Under the pieces are notes generated by a model. That model ran no database searches and was not told the DNA's origin. It saw only the letters and a list, made by a program, of their open reading frames with translations. Below, piece after piece: positions 45,101 to 56,811 of a stretch of 64,000 bases of DNA (its first letter is position 1; each line of letters opens with the position of its first letter). Source of the DNA: Cliona cf. orientalis (lineage: Eukaryota; Porifera; Demospongiae; Clionaida; Clionaidae). A program made the translations under genes and the position numbers. Where the stretch lies: positions 7,750,001-7,814,000 of the forward strand of contig OZ005703.1 of NCBI GenBank assembly GCA_963930775.1, given 5' to 3'.

Positions 45101-48080
45101 GCCCACGAGTGACTATCACCTCCAATGCTGCTTCAAGTCAACTACAGTTTAGGCCAGTTCAGCAGTCAGATAATGGATCATATTCATGCAGTGCTACTGT
45201 CGATGGATCTATTTTGTTTTCTGATTCAGTAAATATCATCATCAATGGTACAGTTCTGCCATTATCTATTACTATGATATTATATGCACTATTGTCTTCA
45301 TCGTTAATTTTCAGCTCCCCCTGTGTCAGTCCAGATCAGTGGTGGAGCTACTCCAACAGCTGGAGAAGACTATCAGCTCACATGTAGTGTATCTGGAGCT
45401 GAAAATCTCAATCCTATCACTACCTATAGATGGACTAGGAACAGTGGCAGTGGTCAGACTCAAGTTGGGACAACTCGCATACTTCGCTTCGCTCCACTAC
45501 GACTCTCCAATGCTGGTAGTTATGTTTGTGAAGTCACCATCAGTTCAAACTACCTCACAGGAGATATTGTAGAAAGGAATATTAACTCTCAAGATGTCAA
45601 CATTCAAAGTGAGTCTAACAGTAGGTTACAGTTAATATTTAAGTGACTAATATGCTTGCATTAATACAGTCCCAACTCCATCTTCTCTCATGCTGACAAG
45701 TAGTCCTGAAGCTTTGGTATTTGGGTCTGCTGTTACTCTGACTTGTACTTTGGAGTTAAACTCTGCAATAGTGGCAAGTGATCTCTTGTTGCTGATGGTA
45801 GAAATCCAGCTGTCAAGGGATGGAATGTCACTCAGTGATCCCATTCAGCCACCAGCAACTGACATAACCTTCACTTACACCACGCAGTTCAACTCATTTG
45901 GAATAACTAATGTTGGAAACTACAGCTGCAATGCCACCGTTAGATCATCTTCACCCTACCTCACTGGAATTGAAACATTACAGTCGAGTGTAAGAGAGGT
46001 CACTACAGGTAAATATTTCCTAAGATATCATGATGATTATATAGTTAATATGCACTACGATTAATTTTGTAGGTGTGTATCTGTCTTTAAATGACCAACA
46101 ACCTGAAAACAATAGGGAAGTTACTATCACTGAAATTGGAGAGAGTATGGAGGAAGCATTGCTATGCTATACTGATAATGCCCAGTGCTGCAGCACCACA
46201 AACACGAACACTGGACGATGGTTTGGGCAAAATGGAGCTGATGTGGGAGATAGTGGAGACCTTTTTGTCACTAAGGGATCCAACGTTGTACGACTGCATC
46301 GAAGAAATGGTACATCTCCCAATGGGACCTACTGCTGTGAAGTACCTGATGCTCGGTCCGTGGTGGCAAGAGTCTGTGCAAACATAGGTAGGGTAATGTT
46401 TGTCAATTCTAAAATATAATGCTATTGTATTCTATTATTCAGCTCCCCCAGTGTCAGTCCAGGTCAGTGGTAGTGGAGCTACTCCAACAGCTGGAGAAGA
46501 CTACCAGCTCACATGTAGTGTTCCTGGATCTGAAAATCTCAACCCTACCATTACCTATAGATGGACTAGAAACAGTGGCGGTGGACAGGCTCAAGTTGGA
46601 GCCAACTCCAACACTCTATCCTTCACTCCGCTACGACTGGCAGATGCTGCTAGCTATGTTTGTGGAGTTACAGTTAGCTCAAGCTACCTAGCAAGTGATA
46701 TCACAGCAATGAACTCTTTTGATGTCAGAATTCAATGTGAGTAAATGATATTAATAACAATATTATTATTCATATCCGAATATTTTATTATCAAGTCCCC
46801 AGTCCGTCTTCCATCACACTGGTGAGCAGTGACCGCAGCTCGAGGCCTAACTCTCTCCCTATTCTTGGTTCTGATGTAACCTTGACTTGCACTTTGGAGT
46901 TAAATTCAGCTATAGTGGCTTCTGAGATCTTTTTATTGATGGTGGACACACAGCTCTACAGGGATGGAACTCCACTGGCTCTAACTGGATCAACAATAAG
47001 AGATACAACATTCACCTACACGACCCAGATCAACTCATTTGGGAGGAGTGACTCTGGAAACTATGCCTGCACAGCTACTCTCGGACCAAGCCCGGCTTTG
47101 ACCTATGTCACTGGGAATGAAACACTATCTGCTACAGTCAATATTAAAGCTGGTACATAATTATATTATGTATAAGGCCAGGCTTGACCTTCAGGGTTAA
47201 TACAATTGACATACTTTTTTCAGCTTCTGCTCCCCCTGTGGATGTTATAGCCACTCAGTCTGGTTCCTCTGCCCCAGTGGAGGTCAGCTGGAGTCCTCCA
47301 TCTGATGGAGCTAACATCATCACTGGATACAGGATATTTTATGGCAGTGGGAAGAATGCTTCTCTACCGGCAGTAGCTACCTCCATTGGTTTGAGAGTTG
47401 ATAGAAATTACATTGGTCAGAATATATCCGTTCGCTCTGAGGCTGATCAGCTGTACAGTGAGCTTATTAGCACATCTGTTACTGTAGGTGAGTAATGAGT
47501 TAGACCCCATTCATTTTGTGTTAATACACTTTTTACCAGACAACAGCCAGCTGCAGTGTAGTTGTTCAAGTGAAGTTGGTATTACCATTGGAGTGATCAT
47601 TGTAGCAGAGTGCCTGGTTGTCATGGTGATTACTGTCGTGCTGTACTTATGGAGGTGAGGGAATTGTAAACTTAATTATTGGTACTATTGATACTTCCAA
47701 ATCTGTTGCTTGGCCCAAAAATAGTTGCGTGCACTAGCATAGAATTTCCCAACCCACAAGTTAGCTATGGTACCATATTCACAGAAATAATAGCAAAACA
47801 ATGTTAATACAAATCTTGTCATGATCTTGTATTGTCCAATCTCTGCAGGAAGAGATCAGCTCATAAGAATACTGGTAATAAGAATATTATTGCTGTATCA
47901 GCAAACATGGCCTATGGTGAAGTGACTCTGAAGCCCGCTGGAATGATGACAATGGAGGGAGAGTATGAGAATCCTGATAAGATACTGAAACCATCTGATC
48001 AGTGGAATGAAGGAACAGCAGCAAGCAACTATGAAACCATTGATACTAGCAAACAGCCAGCAATGGAACAGTCATGCTAG
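42140..48080 (+). CDS. Ig/FN3 transmembrane receptor gene E (intact, longest form)
   Basis: Fifteen exons: 42140-42236, 42369-42809, 42868-43224, 43279-43563, 44147-44482, 44560-44895, 44969-45247, 45315-45608, 45670-46008, 46073-46387, 46443-46736, 46796-47152, 47224-47487, 47540-47654, 47849-48080; 1446 residues. The order is that of gene C, with three extra exons between the last Ig exons: another Ig domain, a third and more diverged cysteine-rich Ig-like domain (ALLCYTDNAQCCSTT, GTYCCEVPDA), and a copy of the preceding Ig domain. FN3, a transmembrane helix with glutamate (IIVAECLVVMVITVV) and the tyrosine tail (YGEV, YENP, SNYETI) are present. It ends QPAMEQSC. The extra exons keep phase 1, so they could be gained by simple exon duplication. 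Confidence 0.88.
43912..44073. repeat. Inverted-repeat insert in intron 4 of gene E
   Basis: Motifs TTTGCGGGTACAAATTTTAG and, inverted, CTAAATTTAGTACCCACAAA lie at the two ends, with further GGGTAC/TTTTAGC copies inside. The corresponding intron of gene F (50840-50900) lacks this stretch. It looks like a small foldback element, but its exact ends are unclear. Confidence 0.5.
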
Positions 48081-48439
48081 TACCATGCAGGAGTAAAGTC
48101 TTATAGTACACTGATATCAGCGTGTGCAAATAACAAATTAATGCAACTTGATAGCCTTTGTATAACTATTATATTGTTATTAGTTTGTTCATATGCATCT
48201 CAAAGTTTGTTCACACTTAAACAAGGGTTCCTTCTTGACATTACACCAATAATTAAGTACAGTATAATGGTACCATTGCCTGTAATATACAAGTCATGGG
48301 TTTGCTTTGTGACCTAGATGCCATATATAGCTGTCCTGGGTGCCCTGTAGGTGCCCTTGTTTGTCTCAAGTTTGGATTCCTAAATGCCCTAGCGGATACC
48401 TGTTGGTGTTTCTTAGCACTGTTTTGTTTGCTTATGTAG

Positions 48440-48783
48440 TTTACCTTCTAATGTAGAATAATTTAACAAGGGTATGTATAATATTATTATTTTTATACGA
48501 CACAGTCACTGTATAAGATAGAGGGTATTCATTATTTGCTGACTAGCTAGTCTTGGTGGTTGAAAGATCACGGCAAAGTCCTAAACACAAAGATTTCCAG
48601 TAACTGTTATGTTATAATGGAAGATAAAGCCCACACTACAATATCATAGCTTTAATTTTACCGTTAGTGTATAGTTGTTTGTTTGTGTGAGGTAATGCAG
48701 TGACGAGGGGCTGGAGAGGAGGGAGGAGATCGAGAGACACCTCGTTGGGGTTACTGGGACTCACTCCAACAAACACCTCCAGC
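48440..48783 (-). pseudogene. Second SPEF2 3'-end fragment, between genes E and F
   Basis: About 340 bp match the 3' flank and last exon of the SPEF2-like gene (about 56600-56950). Shared stretches include GGTGGTTGAAAGATCACGGC, AAAGATTTCCAGT and GACGAGGGGCTGGAGAGG through TTGGGGTTACTGGGACTCA. The exon part carries an extra GATC-containing indel (GGAGATCGAGAGACACC). No other SPEF2 exon is near. 48081-48440 is AT-rich 3' flank of gene E, in which I see no gene. Confidence 0.85.
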
Positions 48784-48975
48784 ATTGCATACGAGTTGAT
48801 AGCAGCTGCCCCACTGCTATCTCTTTGCTAGATGATCCAGTGTGTGGAGAGAAGGAAGAGAAATGCTCGTGTGATACCTTAAATATGCCATGTGTTCCCA
48901 GCACCTTGCTGAAAATGATTAAACACTGTAACATTGCCAACTGCTTTAAAGGATGTTCTATTCGTATGTAATGGA
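48784..48975 (+). pseudogene. Remnant of the Ig C-terminal exon before gene F
   Basis: It begins at CATACGAGTTGATAGCAGC and runs through TCTGTG-like GTGTGTGGAGAGAAGGAAGA to ACTGCTTTAAAGGATG, matching the last exon of genes B and G. A stop (CTTTGCTAG) and several indels make it non-functional. It joins directly to the SPEF2 fragment on its left, so the junction is a rearrangement breakpoint. Confidence 0.85.
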
Positions 48976-49189
48976 TACTTGTACTCAAATGATTGTTGGC
49001 GTGTACTCTGCAATACTTACTTGGACTTTTGGCATTGGGAACTGTTTTCAAATTTCGCTTCCAACCCCGCCGCCGCCCCCCCCCCCCCCGCTCCTTTCAG
49101 GGGGATGTGGTGGGCGCGCGCGTAAGATGAGATCGATCGTGTGATAAAGATGAGGCGGTTTGGAAGCTTAAATTTCAAGAAACATAAAG

Positions 49190-52100
49190 ATGGTACTGTT
49201 TTGTGTTACTGGTGGTAAATTTGGACTGATCTGGCTGCTATTTCTGGTGACTGCACGTGTTACGAGACAGCAAGGTAGCTACGCGGCATACCACACAGCC
49301 GAGGGTCTACGGAAATCAGTCAGTATGCTGCATGATCGTGCCTTTTTCTTTCACATATGCAGCTGGTGTCTCTCTAAGGTTTCGTGGAGAGACCTTACCC
49401 AGTGACAGCTTCGTGGATCTTGATGATGTCTTGAACATTGCAAGTAGTCCTGCTCCAACAAATAGGAATCCCAACAGTAATGATGCACTAGGTGCAGCAT
49501 TGGAGTGCATAACTGACCTAGTAGACTGTTGTGGTACAGAACCTGACACACCGTCAGTTGTCATGCGTACTGAGCGTGGTGACTGGTTCTTTCCTGATGG
49601 GACTACAGTTACATTTGGTAGTGGTTCACGGTTTCTAGTGAACAGAAGTCCAAATGAAGTCATAAATGGACAACAGTTTAATGGCTCAGTTCGTCTCTTT
49701 CGTAGATTCAGTGGTCCACCAGGAAGAGGTCGTTTCCGTTGTGAGCTACCCAATGCTGCTGGTGTTAATCAGAACCTCTATGTTAACATTTGTGAGTTTA
49801 TTACTCGACTAGTGTGTACCGACAATATTATTATGTTCCCATTGTTTCAACAGTGAATTTTGGATTCCGTTTCAATGTTGACCACGTGACCTTCTCTCCC
49901 TCCACTGGCTCCCCTGCCACTACTGCTGGGGATACAGGCTACTCACTGACATGCTCAGTACCTCTCACTGATCCTACTAGTCTACCAAGTAATGTGCCTT
50001 TTCCAAGCCTTCAGTGGTCCTTTGGGGGCAGTACCTCACTTCCCTCTGGTGTGACTGCTACGTCAGCTTTTATGAGCAGCAGCAACTCCTCTAGTGAGAC
50101 CTACTCCAGTACTCTGCAGTTTAGTTCTCCACTGAGTCAGTCTCTGCATGCAGGGATGTACACATGTCGACTTGGGCCTGGAAGACTGGTGAACAGTGTT
50201 ATGGTTACTGTGAATGGTATGATAATATGATTGATTGTCAGATACACTGATGAATTTCTTCGTTCCAGCTCCAGCCATCTCTGTCCAGATTACTGCTAGT
50301 GAAACTCCAATGTTGGGACAAAGCTACTCCCTCACATGTGCTGTTACTGGAGCTGAAACTCTTGACTCCTCCATAACCTACCAGTGGACTAAGAACAATG
50401 GCACTCAGACTCAAGTTGGAACTGATAGAGTTCTCTCCTTCTCTCCTCTCAGGCTGTCTGATGCTGGACGGTATACATGCCGGGCTACTGTTAGCTCACC
50501 CTACCTCATTAATGGCATCACCATGACAGATGCACATAATGTTAGAATTCAAAGTAAGTTTGGCTGTATCTTGTACATATATGCACCCTTGTAAATGGGT
50601 CACAGTGGGCACGGATGTAGGGAATGCACCACAGTTGTTACGTACACCTGTTTCTGCATACCTAATGTCTAAATTTATGTCATATTACATGATAATTAGA
50701 TGTTGGTTTTGCGTATTCTATAAAGTGGCAAAGCCACAAATAGAATTGTGAAATCAATATATAACTATTTTGGTAGCAGTCACCCCTATCACCTCTAAAT
50801 ATCCCTCAATTTGGAGTTGAAAATTATATTATTGCTATGGTAACTGGTACCAAAATCTAATACACACATGTAGAATGTATCATAATTGCATGTAGTGGTC
50901 TTGTTTGTTTTGCTATGCAGTCCCAGCTCCTACTATGACGCTGTCAAGTAGCATTCCCAATCCCATACCTCCTTTTGGATCTGATGTTACTCTGACCTGT
51001 CACGCGGCTGTGGAGTTGAGTCCAGCAGTGAATGTTCCAGTGACTGTCAACGCAGTATTGAATACACCTGATGGATTCATGCCTGCTAGCATTGCACAGC
51101 CAGTTATGGGAAGCAATACTAGTTATGCCTCTACATTCCTGATCAGCCCATTTAGGAGGAGTAACTCTGGACTCTATACCTGCGGAGCTACTGCATCACA
51201 TTCTACTAATGCATACATCAGTGACAGCAGCACTGCATCTCATTCAGTCAGAGTCACAACTGGTGAGATGTTTACAATCTTGCTCTTGTTATGTTTTGAT
51301 AATCAGAGCTGCTTGCCTGCTTACTTATATAAAAAAATTCCTCAGGTGTTTATCTTGCACTGAGAGGTGTACATATTACTAACAACAGCAACTTTAATAC
51401 CAGAGACATTGGCCAATCATCCAATGGTGCTCTACAGTGCATCACTGACAACCTTTTCTGCTGCAGTCAGAATCCTGGACGTGGGGAGTGGTACCAACCA
51501 AATGGAGCATTAGTCCAAGGGACTACTTCAACCACAGTATTTTATAGAACCAGAGGAGCTAATGGAGAGGTGTCCTTGAATCGACCCAGTGGCGTTGAAT
51601 CCCCAACTGGACAGTTCTGTTGTGAAGTACCTGATGCAACTATCACCAATCAAACCCTCTGTGTGAACATTGGTAAGTATAATAGTATTCATCATGCAGT
51701 GATGCACAATCATAGTAATATTAATGGAATGATCATCATTACTATAATAATTATAGGATTGTCCATCACGGCCATTGGCTCTCCCACTGCTGGTGCGAGC
51801 TACACACTGGAGTGTTCTGTAGGTGGCTCTGAGGGAACCTTTCAGTGGCTAGGACCTCCTGATGGCATGACACAAGTTGCCGAGAACAGCCCACGAGTGA
51901 CTATCACCTCCAATGCTGCTTCAAGTCAACTTCAGTTTAGGCCAGTACAGCAGTCAGACAATGGCTCTTACTCATGCAGTGCTACTATCGATGGCTCTAC
52001 TTCATTCTCTGATTCACTAAATGTCATCATCAATGGTACAGTCGTATCATTATCTACTATGTAATGCTATTATATTTTTAATTTTTTCAGCTCCCCCAGT

Positions 52101-53786
52101 GTCAGTCCAGATCAGTGACAGTAGAGCTACTCCAATACCTGGAGAAAGTTATCAGCTGACATGTAGTGTATCTGGAGCTGAAAATCTCAATTCTACCACT
52201 ACCTACAGATGGACTAGGAACAGTGGCAGTGGACAGACTCAAGTTGGAGCCAACTCAAACACTCTCTCCTTCACTCCGCTGCGACTAGCTGATGCTGCTA
52301 GTTATGTTTGTGGAGTTACAGTTACTTCAAGGTACCTAACAAGTGATATCACAGCAATGAATTCTTTTGATGTTGGAATTCAATGTGAGTTAATGTATTA
52401 TTCTTGCTATATATCCTAACAGTAAATATTGTTATTCAACTTTGACAAAGTCCCCAGTCCATCTTCCATCACACTGGTGAGCAGTGACCGCAGCTCGAGA
52501 CCTAACTCCCTCCCGATTCTTGGTTCTGATGTAACCTTGACTTGCACTTTGGAGTTAAATTCAGCTGCAGCTGTAGTGGCTTCTGAGATCTTGTTGTTGA
52601 TGGTGGACATGCAGCTGCTCAGGGATAGAACTCCACTGACTCTAACTGAACCAACAATAAGAGATACAACCTTCACCTACACCACCCAGATCAACTCATT
52701 TGAGAGGAGTGACTCTGGAAGGTACACCTGTACAGCTACTGTCAGGCCAGATCTGGCTTTGACCTATGTCACAGGGAATGAAACACTATCGGCTACAGTC
52801 AATATTAAAGCTGGTATATATAATTATAGCCATTAATTGTTATGACCTTAATCTTCTTTATGCTACTTATGATTGACTTAAATTTTTTTTTTTCTAGTTT
52901 CTGCACCCCCTGTCGATGTCCGAGCCACTCAGTCTGGTTCCTCTGGCCCAGTGGAGGTCAGCTGGAGTCCTCCATCTGATGGAGCTAACATCATCACTGG
53001 ATACAGGATATTCTATGGCAGTGGCAAGAATGCTTCAATACCAGCAGTAGCTACCTACATTGGCTTGAGAGTCGATGGAAATTACGTTGGTGAGAATATA
53101 TCCGTTCGCTCTGAAGCTGATCAGGTGTACAGTGAGCTTATTAGCACATTTGTTACTATAGGTGAGTAATGAGCTAGACCTTCATTTTGTGTTAATTCAA
53201 TTACTACACTTTTTTTTATCAGACAACAGCCAGCGGCCATGTGCTGAAATGCAACGTAGTTGCTCAAGTGAAGTTGGTATTGCCATTGGAGTGATCATTG
53301 TAGCTGAGTGCCTGGTTGTCATGGTGATTACAATCAGTGTTGTGCTGTGCTTATGGAGGTGAGGGAATTTTAATTGGTATAATTATAACTACTATTGATA
53401 TTTCCAAATCAGTTAATTGATTGGGCCAAAGATAATCTCGTGCACTGGCATAGAATTTGCCAACCCACAAGTACCATATCCACAGAATAATAATGCTATA
53501 GTACAAATCAAAGTCACAAGTCAATGTAATACTAATAATATCATAATATTTTATGATTCTGTTATCCAATCTCTGCAGGAAGAGGTCAACTCATAAAAAT
53601 ACTGATAATAATAAGAATATTGCTGTATCAGCAAACATGGCCTATGGTGAAGTGACTCTGAAGCCCGCTGGAATGATGACAATGGAGGGAGAGTATGAGA
53701 ATCCTGATAAGTTATTGAAACCATCTGGTCAATGGAATGAAGCAACAGCAGCAAGCAACTATGAAACCATTGATACTAGCAAATAG
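49190..53786 (+). CDS. Ig/FN3 transmembrane receptor gene F (intact)
   Basis: Twelve exons: 49190-49274, 49363-49791, 49854-50216, 50269-50553, 50921-51262, 51346-51672, 51757-52035, 52091-52384, 52451-52813, 52898-53161, 53223-53358, 53579-53786; 1124 residues. Same domain order as gene C. The signal peptide (MVLFCVTGGKFGLIWLLFLV) is four residues shorter than in C. The transmembrane helix reads IGVIIVAECLVVMVITISVV. The tail keeps YGEV, YENP and SNYETI but stops at TAG (53784-53786) where C and E read CAG and continue QPAMEQ plus two residues, so F lacks the last eight residues. The conserved tyrosines are unaffected. Confidence 0.88.
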
Positions 53787-54160
53787 CCAGCAATGGAACA
53801 GCCATGCTAGTACAGATGTCAGCGTATGCAAATAACAAAATACAATAATTTAATAGCCTTTATACCACTACTGCTAATGGTATAATGAAAGTTTATTTTA
53901 CATACATTGTCAACAAAGCCATGGAAGTTATGACAACTCACCATATTTATTTTAATACCTTTCTAGACCAGTATATAAATTTATTATGATGATGCTGCAT
54001 GAGCGTGAGATAGTATGTGACCAGCTATGAGCTATGAGAAAGGGACCATTTATTTTGTGGTATGTTGAACAATCCTGTTCAGTGCCTAATTAAATTTTCG
54101 CGAATAGGCGATCTTTACCAGAGCGGAAGTGGATATGACAACGTCAAAATTGCGGTGAAA
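53787..54160. other. Intergenic stretch between genes F and G
   Basis: 374 bp of AT-rich sequence. The first 60 bp resemble the 3' flanks of C and E (ATGTCAGCGTATGCAAATAA). No SPEF2 fragment, Ig remnant or conserved upstream block of the A/C/E type is seen before gene G, which therefore has a different promoter region. Confidence 0.6.
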
Positions 54161-56467
54161 ATGGATCCCTTTTGGATAACTGGAGGTCCAAGAAAGCTCT
54201 TCTCCCCTCGTTTATACTTGGGAGTACTGCTCTTAGCAATTGCACAAATTCTGGTTGCTAACGGTCAGCAAGGTATCTATAAATTAAAATCATGACCGAT
54301 GACAATATGGTGGTCTAGACCAAAATTTATTTTATTTGTATGCCGCATGCAGCTGGTGTCTCTCTGATGTTTCGTGGAGAGACCTTACCCAATGACAGCT
54401 TTGTGGATCTTGATGATGTTGTGACCATTGGAGGTGGTGCTAGTCCATCAAATGCCAATTCGAATGGAGCATTGCTGTGTGTAACTGACCTTGAAGACTG
54501 CTGTACTGCACCTCGTGCTATTCATGGTAATTGGTACTATCCTGATGGGGGGAGAGTTGGATCTAGTGGTAATGGATTTCTAGCAAACAGAGGTCCAAAT
54601 GACCAGCAAGCTAATGGCTCAGTTCGTCTCTTTCGAAGATACAGTGGTGCACCAGAAAGAGGTCGTTTCCGCTGTGAGATACCCAATTCTGCCGGTGTTA
54701 ATCAGAACCTCTATATTAACATTCGTGAGTTATTTTTGAGTAGCTACTTGTGATCACTGAGTTCTATAATATCCTATATTTCACAGTGAATTTTGGGTCT
54801 CATTACAACCTTCCTCATATAACTACTTCTTCCTCTGGTTCCAATACTGCCGGGACGGTCTACTCACTGACATGCTCATCAACGCTTAGATTTGATTCTG
54901 CTCCTCTACCAGTCAATGTCCCTGCACCGAGGTTTGTGTGGTCCTTTGGTCCAAGTGGCAGTGATCCTCTTCCCTCTGGTGTCACTGATATGGGAACTAC
55001 TAGCAATGACAGTATTACCTTCACCAGTACTCTGCAGTTTTCTCCACTGAGTCAGTGTCATATAGGGAGCTACACATGTCGACTTGGGCCTGGAAGACTA
55101 GTGACCAGTACTATGGTTACCGTGAATGGTACTAAATTTTGCTATGCAAACGATAATAATTATTGTCAGTAGATATAATATTATTGAACTCTCTTTCCAG
55201 GGAATATCTCTGTCTCTGTTGAGATCACTACTAGTGGAGCTAAGGTGTTGGGACAAAGTGGCTACTCTCTCACATGTGGTGTAACAGTTACTGGAGCTGA
55301 AAATCCCTCCATAACCTACCAGTGGACTAAGAACAATGGCACTCAGACTCAAGTTGGAACTGATAGAGTTCTCTCCTTCTCTCCTCTCAGGCTGTCTGAT
55401 GCTGGACAGTATACATGTCAGGCTACTGTTGGTCCATGCAACATCATTGAGATGGATACACAAAATATTACACTTCAAGGTGGGCTTATCTGTAAAATTT
55501 GCTGCAAAATTTTATGACTAATTTTGTAGCTCCTGAATTCTCTCAGTCTGCTACGGTGAGTATTCATTCCGATTCTCCCAATCCCATTCTATCTGGATTG
55601 TCTCTCACTTTGACCTGTACTGTGGAGATGAAATCAACAGTGACTGTTCCATTGACTGTGAGCATGGAATGGACTGGACCGGATGGAACTACTATTGTGC
55701 CTACAATAGGATCTAAAATGATTTCCTATACTCTATATTCGTCTGCATATACCCTTGATTCTGTTGAGTCAGCAGATTCTGGAGAATACACGTGTACAGT
55801 GAAAATTGAAAGCGAGCCTGAAGACTTAGTGTCCACAAGTACCAACATTACAATAGGTAAGAGGCTTAAGACAATTATTTACAGTATAATCATTGATAAA
55901 CGGGACTACAGTTGATAGAGTGTTTCAGTTGAAACTGAAGAGTGTGGGCATCTGTCAACAGTGGTACAGTGAAGTAAGCCATGTAATATTTTGTGTGTGC
56001 CTTAGTATAGTAAAAATTAATCACTTTAGGCTCACGATAGATCTGAGCAGTATAGCCACTTCATCAAAGGAGCTCTCATCAAAGCAATTGAACGTCGTTG
56101 CAAATGTCATTTTCCAATCAAAAATGTTCTAAATGAAGATTTATTCATCTGTGAAGATTCACCAAACCTAATGGTCTATCGAAATGCTCTCCTTGGCACA
56201 CACAACTTTAACGGGACCATGATTACTGGCTTCATTCAGGACTGGGTCAGCACTAGACCACTGATTAAGATCAATGGCAACCCAGTGAGAGTTGATAGCA
56301 GCTGCCCCACTGCTATCTCTTCACTAGATGATCCAGTGTGTGGAGAGAAGGAAGAGAAACCAAGCAGCTCGTGTGATTATAATCCTAAATATGCCATGTG
56401 TGCCCAGCACCTTGATGATAATAACATTGCCAACTGTTTTGAAGGATGTATTGCTCGTAATGGATAA
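54161..56467 (+). CDS. Short secreted Ig-family gene G (intact)
   Basis: Seven exons: 54161-54272, 54353-54724, 54787-55128, 55201-55479, 55530-55856, 55912-55973, 56030-56467; 643 residues. The signal exon differs from the other copies (MDPFWITGGPRKLFSPRLYL, then a hydrophobic LGVLLLAIAQILVANG); ATG 54161 is chosen because the homologous TGG position follows. Then come one cysteine-rich Ig-like domain, three Ig domains, a short linker (SVGICQQWYSE) and the C-terminal domain with conserved cysteines (ERRCKCHF-like start, FICEDSPNLMVYRNALLGTH, DSSCPTAISSLDDPVC, CDYNPKYAMCAQHL). There is no transmembrane segment, so it should be secreted. It is the only undamaged secreted-type copy here and lies convergent to SPEF2. 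Confidence 0.88.
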
Positions 56468-56811
56468 AATTAATGACTAACATTAACTTGTAGTTCTGGC
56501 CTATAAATTATCTTGGCGTACTATTATTAACAATGTCATGCTAGCACTTGTGATAGCTATTGTATCTTTGTATTATTGTTGGAACACCTGTTGATGATTC
56601 TAGGCATTGTGCTCATGACACTGTATATAGTATGCCTTCTAATTTAGAATAATAATAACAAGGGTGCATATACAACACAGACACATGATACAATCAGTGC
56701 ATTATTTATTCAGTCTCATTTTGCTGACTTGGTGGTTGAAAGATCACGGCAAAGTCCTGAATAATATAGTTATACAAAGATTTCCAGTTATGTTAGAAGA
56801 TAAATCCCACA
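56468..56811. other. Convergent 3' intergenic region of gene G and SPEF2
   Basis: 344 bp with no gene. Part of it (from about 56600) is the source-like match of the copy at 48440-48640. It marks the edge of the duplicated unit. Confidence 0.7.

Noticed and set aside
49060..49095. CCGCCGCC/poly-C run as a structured promoter element
   Set aside because: It lies where the other genes have the conserved CCCCCG block and looks like an expanded, possibly mis-sequenced homopolymer.
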